A stretch of 42,279 nucleotides of DNA from an uncultured Bacilli bacterium. GTDB taxonomy: Bacteria > Bacillota_I > Bacilli_A > RF39 > UBA660. The notes below the pieces were generated by a model. It was not told the DNA's origin, searched no databases, and was given only the letters and a program-made list of their open reading frames with translations. Where the stretch lies: assembly GCA_944329365.1 (NCBI GenBank), contig CALVIC010000011.1, positions 1 through 42,279 of the forward strand, read 5' to 3'. Positions 31,900 to 40,377 of this stretch are shown here, in pieces. The position numbers and the translations under genes are program-made. Every line of letters starts with the position of its first letter. Position 1 is the stretch's first letter.

Positions 31900-31908
31900 A
31901 TTATAACA
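31900..31908 (-). promoter_or_regulatory. Extended -10 promoter upstream of the 211-residue protein gene
   Basis: The minus strand reads TGTTATAAT followed by AATAAAGGAGG, so the leader is very short. The -35 is poor. Confidence 0.5.
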
Positions 31909-31950
31909 TATATTCTTCATATTTTTTATTTTTTTACGTAAATCATCTGT

Positions 31951-33558
31951 CTATTTTAAATTATATTTATAAATTGCCCCGCGCACATTAAATGTCAAAT
32001 AAACTGAGCTAGCATCTTTAACATCTATCGGAACCTCGATATAATAAGTATTTGCTTCATTTACAGCCGTTGACTTCACACTTTGTGAAGCTATATCCGC
32101 ACTCTTCCAAGCATCACCAATCTTATAATTGATAGTTCCATATAAATTTATAAAATATCTAAAATCATTTAAATCAGACATGTTAATTGTCTCATCGACA
32201 TTAAGCGTAGCTTTAAGCTTCATAAGTGTTTTACCATAGTTACCCGTAGCTGTAGGTGTTACATATTCGTATGAGTTGTTGCACTTATTATTTCCGTAGC
32301 AATACACATAATCAACTCTAAACTTATCAGAAACCTCAAAACTACTTATATTTAAACTAGTCCCCCCTAAAACACTATCGTAAAAATCAAGATTCTCGTT
32401 TAAATTAACTTCTCTAACCGTTTTTCCATTTCCAAAACTTTCAGGACGTAGTTGTACAAAATTATTTTTCGCACCTATCTGACCCTTTACATAACTTAAA
32501 TTATCGTTCATCTTTAATTTCATACTTCTAGAAGATAAATTCTTAGGAATTTCAAAAACCATTATATAAGAATCAAACTCTGAATTTAATTTTTGATTGT
32601 TATAAGGCGTTCCAATATCATATAACTCCTTTGCTAGACTCTTATTCTGACCAAAAGAATCATTACCAATTCTAAGTGTAATTAGCCCTGTATTAAGCAC
32701 ATCAGTTCCCAAAGCCTTTACATCAAACTTTACAACAACAAGCGTATTATTATCAGAAACAATCCTATTACCATCTATATCCGTATTAGTTATATAAACA
32801 TTTTTAACGTTTAAATCGACCCCACTTGCTGAAAAAGTTGTCCCTTGACTATAATTAGCCGTATAAATTCCAATATTAAAGTAAACCAAAAAAGCAACTA
32901 TAACTAAAACTATAATCAAAATTGTATTTATAATAAACTTATTTTCAAAATAAACATACTTCGCATTTCTAAAACCTTTACGTACATTTCTAATCGCATT
33001 ATTCTTATCGAACTCTAAAGCAACCTCGATCTCTTCACTGTCTTTTTCACTAATATCTAATTTTTGTAAATCAGAAGCAAAATCGAATTGTTTAATATCA
33101 AAACCAGTTGCTCTAACAACTGCTAAAATAAAACTAATTCCTTGAAGAATCATTGCCAAGAAAGACAAGTCAGAAAAAGCTCTAGTAACTCTAATATCCA
33201 AAACGACGTTATCTATATTAACCAAACTAGAATAACAAAATCCATATAAAACGGTAACTAAAACATAGACAACGATATTATATATATACAAAAACTTCGG
33301 CTTTTTTTTGTAAATCATTACTGAAAGAAGAGCTATTGTTACGATAATGATAAACATTGAAAGCAAAAAACTGTATACCTTTAAAACATCACCAGGTACA
33401 AAATTGGCGATAGCTGTTTGATAATCACTTAAATAATCATTAAAAAAGCGATAGAGCGTAAACGTTCTAAAAAGTAAAATCAATATTAAAGCCGCCATTA
33501 TAACATGTAATAGCTTAAAATACTTTATAAAAAGTGCATATGGCTTTCTTAGAATCAT
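31951..33558 (-). CDS. Polytopic membrane protein with C-terminal outer domain, unknown function
   Basis: The 535-residue protein has about four membrane segments in its first 150 residues, a basic/acidic cytosolic stretch (about 152-200), another membrane helix (about 209-229), and then a ~300-residue beta-rich outer domain (TFSASGVDLNVKNVYITNTDIDGNRI onward) reminiscent of DUF4352-type immunoglobulin-like domains. It is the first gene of the long minus-strand run, with a strong GGGGAGGG ribosome binding site and an extended -10 promoter. It could be an assembly platform of the secretion machine, but I cannot assign a family. A VirB8-like role is possible on topology alone. Confidence 0.65.
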   Translation of the reverse strand: MILRKPYALFIKYFKLLHVIMAALILILLFRTFTLYRFFNDYLSDYQTAIANFVPGDVLKVYSFLLSMFIIIVTIALLSVMIYKKKPKFLYIYNIVVYVLVTVLYGFCYSSLVNIDNVVLDIRVTRAFSDLSFLAMILQGISFILAVVRATGFDIKQFDFASDLQKLDISEKDSEEIEVALEFDKNNAIRNVRKGFRNAKYVYFENKFIINTILIIVLVIVAFLVYFNIGIYTANYSQGTTFSASGVDLNVKNVYITNTDIDGNRIVSDNNTLVVVKFDVKALGTDVLNTGLITLRIGNDSFGQNKSLAKELYDIGTPYNNQKLNSEFDSYIMVFEIPKNLSSRSMKLKMNDNLSYVKGQIGAKNNFVQLRPESFGNGKTVREVNLNENLDFYDSVLGGTSLNISSFEVSDKFRVDYVYCYGNNKCNNSYEYVTPTATGNYGKTLMKLKATLNVDETINMSDLNDFRYFINLYGTINYKIGDAWKSADIASQSVKSTAVNEANTYYIEVPIDVKDASSVYLTFNVRGAIYKYNLK

Positions 33559-33584
33559 TTCTAGCCCTCCCCTATTCTGCGTTA

Positions 33585-33593
33585 ATTATAACA
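33585..33593 (-). promoter_or_regulatory. Extended -10 promoter at the head of the secretion locus
   Basis: The minus strand reads TGTTATAAT, about 27 bp upstream of the start at 33558. Upstream bases are T-rich and the -35 is not clear. Confidence 0.55.
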
Positions 33594-33605
33594 CAAATTT
33601 AAAAC

Positions 33606-33634
33606 AAAAAAAAAGATAAAACAAAAAATTTATC
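33606..33634 (-). terminator. Terminator after the SDR gene
   Basis: On the minus strand, GATAAA and TTTATC pair around an 8-base T-rich loop and are followed by nine T. It isolates the SDR gene from the secretion locus. Confidence 0.6.
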
Positions 33635-33656
33635 TGAAAAATCATAAAATTTCACA

Positions 33657-34520
33657 TTATCCCTTATATTGTCCACCATTTATATGAAATACCTGACCCG
33701 TCGTATAAGAGGCCTCATCACTAGCCAAATAAACAAAAATAGTAGCTATCTCTGCTGGTTGGGCTGCCCTTTTCATCGGATTATCAGTTCCTAAAATCGG
33801 CATCTTCTCGGCCTTCCAAGTCGAAGGTTGTAAAGGAGTCCAAAAAGTCCCTGGAGCCACAGCATTAACCCTTATATTTTTTAGCGCTAAATTAGTACTT
33901 AAAGATCGCGTAAAACCAATTATTGCCCCTTTACTCGTCACATAATCGATCAAATTAGGCTCCCCAACAAAAGTCGTAACTGAACTTACATTGATAATCG
34001 CTCCCTTTTTCATAACTTCTAAAACTCGCTTAGTCAAATAAAACATCGAATATATATTAGACTTCAAAGTATAATCGAACTGTTCATCGCTTATATCCAA
34101 AAGACTCTCTTGCTCTATCTGAACTCCAGCATTATTGACTAAAATATCTGGCTTTCCAAAAACTTCACACGTTCTTTTAACGATAAAATCACTAAAACTA
34201 GGCTCTTTTAAATCCCCTTCTATAAGTAACACTTCACCCCCAAAATTATTAATATAATTTTTTGTATATAAAGCATCTACTTCTTCATTAAAGTAGACAA
34301 TTACTACCTTTGCTCCCTCTTTAGCATAAGCAACCGCCACAGCTCTGCCTATTCCTGAATCCCCACCAGTAATAATAGCTACCTTTCCTTTAAGTTTATT
34401 ACTACCCTTGTAATTATCAAAAACTGGCCTTGGGTTCATCAAATACTCAAGTCCCGGTTGATTTTGCCTCTGAGGTGGAAATTGATAATTTACATTTTCA
34501 CACTTCATAATTTTTTTCAT
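33657..34520 (-). CDS. SDR-family NAD(P)-dependent oxidoreductase (YhdF/YghA-like)
   Basis: This is a cytosolic short-chain dehydrogenase with 287 residues. It begins with the FPPQRQNQPGLEYLMNPRP extension seen in the YhdF/YghA stress-related subgroup. It then has the Rossmann motif TGGDSGIG (51-58), NNAG (about 127-130), catalytic Ser in NVSSVT and Tyr-x3-Lys in YVTSKG. The end, GQVFHINGGQY, is also typical. The substrate is unknown. It is the second gene after the NAD(P)HX repair gene, 42 bp away and behind a terminator. Starts at ATG with a GGTGAT-type site. Confidence 0.9.
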   Translation of the reverse strand: MKKIMKCENVNYQFPPQRQNQPGLEYLMNPRPVFDNYKGSNKLKGKVAIITGGDSGIGRAVAVAYAKEGAKVVIVYFNEEVDALYTKNYINNFGGEVLLIEGDLKEPSFSDFIVKRTCEVFGKPDILVNNAGVQIEQESLLDISDEQFDYTLKSNIYSMFYLTKRVLEVMKKGAIINVSSVTTFVGEPNLIDYVTSKGAIIGFTRSLSTNLALKNIRVNAVAPGTFWTPLQPSTWKAEKMPILGTDNPMKRAAQPAEIATIFVYLASDEASYTTGQVFHINGGQYKG

Positions 34521-34554
34521 TTATATCACCCAAAAAAGTATATGAAAATAAAAG

Positions 34555-34581
34555 AAAAAAGATTACTTCATTGAAGCAATC
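34555..34581 (-). terminator. Terminator overlapping the end of the NAD(P)HX repair gene
   Basis: On the minus strand, GATTGCTTC, loop AAT and GAAGTAATC (one G-U) are followed by TTTTTTC. The stem includes the last codons and the stop. Confidence 0.7.
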
Positions 34582-36041
34582 GCCCTTCCTATATAATTAA
34601 TCGTATCCGATGAAAGCATACTTATATCATTTCCACCACTTGCCATTTCGCCAGCTAAACCATTAATATAAGCCCCGCAACTTACAACATCGATACTAAC
34701 ATCATTAAAACCACATAGACCTAAAATAATTCCTGAAAGTACATCGCCACTTCCAGCTGTCGCCATCCCCGCGCATCCTCTATTTACAAGCTCTGTCTTA
34801 AATCCATCCGTAACAATCGTTGTCGTTCCCTTAAGTAATAAAATAATCTTATACTTGTCAGCAAACACTTGAGCAAGTTCTACTGGGTTATTTAAAATCT
34901 CATCGACTGTATAACCACTAAGCCTTGAAAATTCTTTCACATGTGGTGTCAGTATGACCTTGCACTTAGTATTTTTTAAAATATCCAAATTCATCTTACT
35001 AAGTATGTTAATCGCATCTGCATCTAAAATAAGCGGAATTGCATAATTCTCTAAAATAAATTTTAAAATAAGTTGATACTCCCTAGACTCACCCCAGCCA
35101 ATTCCAACAAGTAGAGCTGTAACTTTCTCTAGCGCCATCTCGAGATTTTTCTTGTTGTAAACCATCTTACCTTCTTCATCGAAAACTGGCATTAACGTAC
35201 TTTCAAGTAAATAAGGAAGAACTCCAGGTGCGATTGACCTTGGAACAATTAACCTTGAAACTCCTGCTCCAGCTCTCAAAGCTGATAAACTCATATTAGC
35301 CAGCTTCACTGAACCGCTATATTCAAGGCATCCTCCCATCACCGCTACAAGACCATAACTACCCTTATGACTATAATTAAGTCTATCCTTCAAAATATCC
35401 TTAAAATCGTCCTTTTCCATCAAACTCATCTTTTCACCGATAATCGGAATACCGATGTCGACGCACTTTAACTCTTTAATATTATCCTTTGCCATATTTA
35501 AAAAATGACCAAGTTTATAACTTCCAATTGCTACAGTAAGATCGGATTTCACACACTCCAAAGTAATCCCACTATCCGCATCTAAACCGCTATTTATGTC
35601 AATACTGATAACTTTTTTTTGACTATTATTGATCATTTTAATAACTTCTGCCTCTTTTTTCGGTAAAATCCCTTTAAAACCGCATCCATATATCGCATCG
35701 ACTAAAATATCATATTTTGAAAAATCTACGTTTTCCACCATATAAATCGGTACTTTATTTTTCTTACACATCTCAAAATAAACTTTACCATTTAAAGAAA
35801 ACTTATTACTGACAAGAGCAATTGTCACCGAAATATTGCGTTCCTTCAAATGCAGGGCCAAAGCATAACCGTCTCCAGCGTTGTTTCCAGAGCCCGTAAT
35901 AACCAAAACCTCACCTTTAAAATTATAACTTCGCATCACGGCCATTCCAGCTCTATTCATAAGTTCCTTAGACGAAACCAAATAACCAATCGCATATTTT
36001 TCACTTCTCTGCATCACATTTCGGGAAACAACTGATTTCAC
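34563..36041 (-). CDS. nnrD: Bifunctional NAD(P)H-hydrate epimerase / ADP-dependent dehydratase
   Basis: The enzyme repairs hydrated NAD(P)H. The N-terminal half (YjeF_N, about 1-210) epimerises NAD(P)HX and carries SGNNAGDG (51-58), DAIYGCGFKG (115-124) and SIDINSGLDADSG (146-158). The C-terminal half is the ADP-dependent dehydratase, with HKGSYGLVAVMGG (225-237), LTPHVKEFSRL (364-374) and the phosphate-binding GSGDVLSG (429-436). The 492-residue length fits the fused form (NnrE+NnrD). It starts at GTG (36039-36041) with GAGGTG upstream. It has a promoter of its own and a terminator over its stop. Confidence 0.95.
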   Translation of the reverse strand: MKSVVSRNVMQRSEKYAIGYLVSSKELMNRAGMAVMRSYNFKGEVLVITGSGNNAGDGYALALHLKERNISVTIALVSNKFSLNGKVYFEMCKKNKVPIYMVENVDFSKYDILVDAIYGCGFKGILPKKEAEVIKMINNSQKKVISIDINSGLDADSGITLECVKSDLTVAIGSYKLGHFLNMAKDNIKELKCVDIGIPIIGEKMSLMEKDDFKDILKDRLNYSHKGSYGLVAVMGGCLEYSGSVKLANMSLSALRAGAGVSRLIVPRSIAPGVLPYLLESTLMPVFDEEGKMVYNKKNLEMALEKVTALLVGIGWGESREYQLILKFILENYAIPLILDADAINILSKMNLDILKNTKCKVILTPHVKEFSRLSGYTVDEILNNPVELAQVFADKYKIILLLKGTTTIVTDGFKTELVNRGCAGMATAGSGDVLSGIILGLCGFNDVSIDVVSCGAYINGLAGEMASGGNDISMLSSDTINYIGRAIASMK

Positions 36042-36065
36042 GGCTACTCACCTCACTTCACTCAT

Positions 36066-36095
36066 ATTATACCAAAAATATTACCTTTTAAACAA
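36066..36095 (-). promoter_or_regulatory. Promoter of the NAD(P)HX repair gene
   Basis: TTGTTT (36090-36095), an 18-bp spacer and TATAAT (36066-36071). Confidence 0.6.
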
Positions 36096-36126
36096 AAAAT
36101 AAGCTATCGTAAATAACTTATTTTTT
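36094..36126 (-). terminator. Terminator after the 564-residue protein gene
   Basis: On the minus strand, AAAAAATAAG and CTTATTTTTT pair over 10 bp around an inner loop. The stem includes the stop codon at 36118-36120. Confidence 0.65.
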
Positions 36127-37812
36127 AAAGCCTTGATAATTAATAACCTTATTCAAAAGTCCTACATCATCCAAATTATTCTGATTAATAAGGCATTTCT
36201 TCATTTTTGAAATCTCCTTATTTAAAATTTCCATCAAATAATCCGGACAAACATCATATAACTCTCTGATTATCTCTTCAAACCTCTCATCTGAAAAAAA
36301 TTCATCTAAAACTTCTCTATGAAGCGAAAGTCCATTGCGATTGTTTAAAAATTTCGTAATAATTTCTAAAGCCAAATTCTCAAAATTACTATCATTCAGT
36401 CTCTCTACCATCTGAGAAATCTCTAAAGACCACTTCTCTCCTAGTTTATAAGGATCAATCTCGATTAACGGAATACCAAAATCAGAAGCTGCTTTTAAAG
36501 CCATCTCATATCCCTTCTTATTGTCCTTAAACCATAAAACATAATCAGGCATTACCACTCTAAAATCATCATAACGTTCAAACACGAGCTCATTATAATC
36601 ACTTCTCGTCTCATTCATTAAAGATGAGCTACTCTGAAAATTACCGGGAATTCTCGATGCTTGATTCAAGTCATTTTCCGAAACACCTGAATTTAAATCC
36701 TGCTCCTTCATATTAAGCAAATTACGGTTCATTTCTTTAAAACCTAAAATCACGGTCTTAACCGGCGCTAAAGCTAAATTATCATCACTTACGAGCGAAC
36801 ATGACATCAAAGGGCTTATCTTCGCTCTAATCCACAAATCTCTATAATTGTCTATCTCTCTATCCCGTCCATAAGCGCCCAAAACCGTAACTAAAAGCTT
36901 AAAATTATCTTCGTCAAATTCCAAACTTTGATTTATATTTTCTAAAAAAGCTTCCTTTAATCCTCTTTCAAATAAATAATACTCTTTATAACTTTTCTCT
37001 TCAAACCCTAGACGCTTAAGTTCAGAAACACTCTCGCTCTCTATCACTTTTAAAATATAATTATAAGTCTCTAAAACCGAAGGATAAACATTCACATCTT
37101 TAATATTGTAAGTTTTAATAAGTAAACAAGCTGACTTTAAATCAAACCCACACCTTGCGAGTAAAACTTCCTTTATCTCATCTAAATCATTTGCCTGATT
37201 CAATTTTTCCATCCAAAATTCAGATGAATTTAAAATCTTAAATTCTTCAAAACTTTGAACATCAAACAAAACCTTTGAATTATATAAAAATATAAGCCCT
37301 TCTCTCTCCTCGTCACTGAGGTTATCCGGCAAACTCTGATTAAGTAAATCATATCTAACCATACTATTCCTAAATGGACTCTCGCCCATGTTATCCAAAA
37401 AACATTCGGCAAAAGAAAGAGAATATTTATCCGGAACATCATCCATCAACTTTTCAAACAAATTAAGCTCTCGGTCATCCAGAGAAATTAACTTCTGCTG
37501 AAAATCGATATCTGCTGTAATCACATTTAAAACTTTATTTAAAAAACTATACTTTTCATTTAAAACTCTAATATCTATCGTTTTCTCTAATTCAAAGTTA
37601 TATTTTTTTAAAAGCAAAAACTTATCTTTATCAAAATCTAATTTCTTAATCAACTTCCAAGCTTCATCGAAATGTCCCGTCCACTGAAGTAATGTTATCT
37701 TATCTAAAACATCGCTTACTTTATCTAAAGCTTTACTTAAAATACCCTCGTCTCTCAAGTTATCACCATAATAATATCTCAAATATCTAAGCTCATTTTG
37801 ACCAGCTGTCAT
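36118..37812 (-). CDS. Unrecognised 564-residue soluble protein
   Basis: I do not recognise the family. There is no signal peptide or membrane helix. The first ~340 residues are helical and Leu/Lys/Asp/Glu-rich, with many LLNK/FEKL-type segments. Near 345-385 lies MSCSLVSDDNLAL...VILGFKEMNRNLL, and near 423-456 MPDYVLWFKDNKK and AASDFGIPLIEIDPYKL, which look like a compact alpha/beta unit. The rest is helical again. Its start overlaps the stop of the P-type ATPase gene (ATGA), and it has a good AGGAGGAG site, so it is co-expressed with that transporter. The alpha/beta segment recalls uncharacterised proteins of gut Firmicutes, but I cannot name a domain or activity. Confidence 0.6.
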   Translation of the reverse strand: MTAGQNELRYLRYYYGDNLRDEGILSKALDKVSDVLDKITLLQWTGHFDEAWKLIKKLDFDKDKFLLLKKYNFELEKTIDIRVLNEKYSFLNKVLNVITADIDFQQKLISLDDRELNLFEKLMDDVPDKYSLSFAECFLDNMGESPFRNSMVRYDLLNQSLPDNLSDEEREGLIFLYNSKVLFDVQSFEEFKILNSSEFWMEKLNQANDLDEIKEVLLARCGFDLKSACLLIKTYNIKDVNVYPSVLETYNYILKVIESESVSELKRLGFEEKSYKEYYLFERGLKEAFLENINQSLEFDEDNFKLLVTVLGAYGRDREIDNYRDLWIRAKISPLMSCSLVSDDNLALAPVKTVILGFKEMNRNLLNMKEQDLNSGVSENDLNQASRIPGNFQSSSSLMNETRSDYNELVFERYDDFRVVMPDYVLWFKDNKKGYEMALKAASDFGIPLIEIDPYKLGEKWSLEISQMVERLNDSNFENLALEIITKFLNNRNGLSLHREVLDEFFSDERFEEIIRELYDVCPDYLMEILNKEISKMKKCLINQNNLDDVGLLNKVINYQGFKK

Positions 37813-40298
37813 ACACTCCTCCTATGTCTTTTAAAATATTTGACAAATTCATACCAAAATACAGAAATAAACGAAATAAATATAACTAACATCATCTGAC
37901 CGAAACTCAAAGGAGTAAACTTAAGTATTGAATGAAGTGGACTATAAGTAATCACTAAAACGAAAATTATCATCAAACATAGAGCAATAATCATAACCTT
38001 ATCCCTCATTAACTTTTTAACCGTCTCATAAGCATAATCGTAATCTGAAGAATTAACCATAACTAAGAACAAATTAGCCAAAATAATAATCAAAACGCCT
38101 TGTGTTCTAGCTGTACTTGCATCCCCTGTCGCATTATATAAATAATAATAAGTTATAAACGCCATTAAAAATATAACCAAACCTTGAATTATACTCTTAA
38201 TAAGCAATCCCTTACTGACGATTGATTCACTAACATTTCGTGGACGTCTATTCATTATATTACTCTCGGCCGGCTGTCTTTCCAAAACAATTGAACACGT
38301 CGGATCGATAACTAATTCTAATAAAACAACATGAAGCGGTAAAAGTAAAAATGCCGAAGGATCTAACCTTAAAAGCGGTGCGGCCAAAGATGATAAAGCA
38401 ATTGGTATATGAACAACCAAAATATAACCGATTGCTTTTTTAATATTATCATAAATTCTTCTTCCATCCTTGATTGTTAAAACAATTGTTCTAAAATTAT
38501 CATCCATTAAAACCATGTCGGCTGCTTCTCTTGAAACCTCACTACCACGTTTACCCATTGCAATTCCGATATCCGCCTTTTTAAGCGCAGGTGCATCATT
38601 AACTCCATCTCCAGTCATCGCAACAACTTCGCCATTTGCTTGAAGTGCCTTAACTATTCTCATTTTGTGTTCAGGAATGACCCTCGAAAAAATAGAAACC
38701 GTTTTTACTCTTTCTCTAAGCTCATCATCTGTCTTCTCATCAATTTCTCTTCCTGTCATGACATCTAAATCTTTTCCCATTTGAATTTCTTCAGCAATTG
38801 CCTTAGCTGTAACTCCATTATCCCCAGTTATCATGATAACTCTAACTCCAGCTTCACGGCACTTTCTAATATCTTCTAAAACTGTATCTTTAGGTGGGTC
38901 TTGAAGCGCGACTATTCCAACATATTTTAACTTTGCATCAGTTAACTTCAAAGGGAGTTCATTTTCTAAATAATCCCCCTTAGCAACAGCAATAACCCTA
39001 AGACCCTTGCGCTGCATCTCATCTATCTGTGAAGTAACATCCCTCTTTAATTCATCTGTCATATTACAAATACTCATAATACTCTCGGCCGAACCTTTAG
39101 CTGCTAAAGTAATCTTACCATTAACTTCCCAAGCCTTACCCATCATTTTATCCTCATCAGTAAACGGATAATTTTTAACGAGTCTTCCGCCAAAAATATC
39201 TTTTTCACTAAATCCTTGACTACTTGCATATTTAAGCATTGCCCTCTCCATTGGGTCAAAGGTCTGAACCTCACACCCCATTCCCATCGTTAAAGCAAAA
39301 TCTTTATCATCTGAAACAACTTCCTTAACTGTCATCTCGTTTTTCGTAATTGTTCCAGTTTTATCCACACAAAGAGCCGTTACAGCTCCCAAAGTCTCAA
39401 CCGAATTTAAATTTTTCAAAAGAGAATGCCTTTTGGCAAGTCTCCATGCCCCCATAGATAAAAATACGGTTAAAACAACTGGATACTCTTCCGGAATCAT
39501 CGCCATTGCAAGCGTCACTCCGGATAAAATACTATTTATAATTCTCTCCTTTAAACCATAAGAATCTAAATCAATAAAAGTAAATAAAACAACACTTATA
39601 AATAAAACCAAAGCAATAATCGCACACCACTTAACAAGCTTATCAGTCTGTTTTTGCAGCGGTGTCCTCTCTTCTTTAAGCTTACTAATATTATCATAAG
39701 TCTTTCCATACTCAGTTTCTAATCCGGTTTTTAAAACTTTTAAAACACCCGTCCCCTTAATAACCAGTGTCCCTTGGTAGCACATATTCTTCTTCCAGTA
39801 ATCTGAGCTATCATCTCTATTACTAGTTTTCCAAATACTTACAGACTCACCGGTCAAACTAGACTCATCTACTCGAAGACCGCTGCACTCTAAAACCTGC
39901 CCATCTGCTGGAACTTTAACTCCTTCGTGAATAAAAATAATATCACCGGGAACTAATTCCGTACTTGATATCTCAACTCTCTCGCCATCTCGTAATGCCG
40001 TAATTTTGGGCTCAGACAAATCCTTCAAAGCTTGAAGCGTTCTATCCGTTTTAACCTCCTGAACAATATCGATAATAATAATTATAAATAAAAAGGAAAA
40101 CATAATTATCCCATCGCGATACTCTCCTAAAATAAAATATACCATCGAGGTCACAATCAAAAGTAAAAACATTGGTTCACAAATTATCTTTATAATTTTA
40201 ATTATTAAAGGATCCTTTTTAACCTCCATTAAAACATTTTTTCCATACTTCTCTTGTAACTCTTCTACCTTCTTACTAGATAAACCTTTATACTTCAT
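37809..40298 (-). CDS. P-type cation-transporting ATPase
   Basis: This is a membrane pump, probably of the P2 (calcium-like) group. The 829-residue product has the N-terminal cation-ATPase segment (GLSSKKVEELQEKYGKN), actuator motif TGES (149-152), the membrane-4 ion-site motif IPEEYPVV (268-275), phosphorylation site DKTGT with Asp312, the KGSAE nucleotide-binding segment, TGDN and MTGDGVNDAPALKKADIGIAMG in the hinge, and four to six C-terminal membrane helices. PEEYP differs from the PEGLP of SERCA pumps, so ion choice is uncertain. A strong promoter drives it, and the 564-residue gene follows with a 4-bp overlap. Confidence 0.93.
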   Translation of the reverse strand: MKYKGLSSKKVEELQEKYGKNVLMEVKKDPLIIKIIKIICEPMFLLLIVTSMVYFILGEYRDGIIMFSFLFIIIIIDIVQEVKTDRTLQALKDLSEPKITALRDGERVEISSTELVPGDIIFIHEGVKVPADGQVLECSGLRVDESSLTGESVSIWKTSNRDDSSDYWKKNMCYQGTLVIKGTGVLKVLKTGLETEYGKTYDNISKLKEERTPLQKQTDKLVKWCAIIALVLFISVVLFTFIDLDSYGLKERIINSILSGVTLAMAMIPEEYPVVLTVFLSMGAWRLAKRHSLLKNLNSVETLGAVTALCVDKTGTITKNEMTVKEVVSDDKDFALTMGMGCEVQTFDPMERAMLKYASSQGFSEKDIFGGRLVKNYPFTDEDKMMGKAWEVNGKITLAAKGSAESIMSICNMTDELKRDVTSQIDEMQRKGLRVIAVAKGDYLENELPLKLTDAKLKYVGIVALQDPPKDTVLEDIRKCREAGVRVIMITGDNGVTAKAIAEEIQMGKDLDVMTGREIDEKTDDELRERVKTVSIFSRVIPEHKMRIVKALQANGEVVAMTGDGVNDAPALKKADIGIAMGKRGSEVSREAADMVLMDDNFRTIVLTIKDGRRIYDNIKKAIGYILVVHIPIALSSLAAPLLRLDPSAFLLLPLHVVLLELVIDPTCSIVLERQPAESNIMNRRPRNVSESIVSKGLLIKSIIQGLVIFLMAFITYYYLYNATGDASTARTQGVLIIILANLFLVMVNSSDYDYAYETVKKLMRDKVMIIALCLMIIFVLVITYSPLHSILKFTPLSFGQMMLVIFISFISVFWYEFVKYFKRHRRSV

Positions 40299-40323
40299 AT
40301 ATTGACCACCCTATTCTATTTCA

Positions 40324-40352
40324 ATTATACGAAAATTAATATAAATCGTCAA
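40324..40352 (-). promoter_or_regulatory. Promoter of the P-type ATPase gene
   Basis: TTGACG (40347-40352), a 17-bp spacer and TATAAT (40324-40329). Confidence 0.8.
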
Positions 40353-40355
40353 TTT

Positions 40356-40377
40356 AAAAAACTGATAAAAATCAGTT
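40356..40377 (-). terminator. tgt terminator
   Basis: On the minus strand, AACTGA, a 6-base loop and TCAGTT are followed by TTTT. The first arm contains the TGA stop of tgt. Confidence 0.7.

Noticed and set aside
6098-33558. Integrative conjugative element
   Set aside because: No relaxase, oriT, integrase, recombinase or flanking direct repeats are visible in the window.
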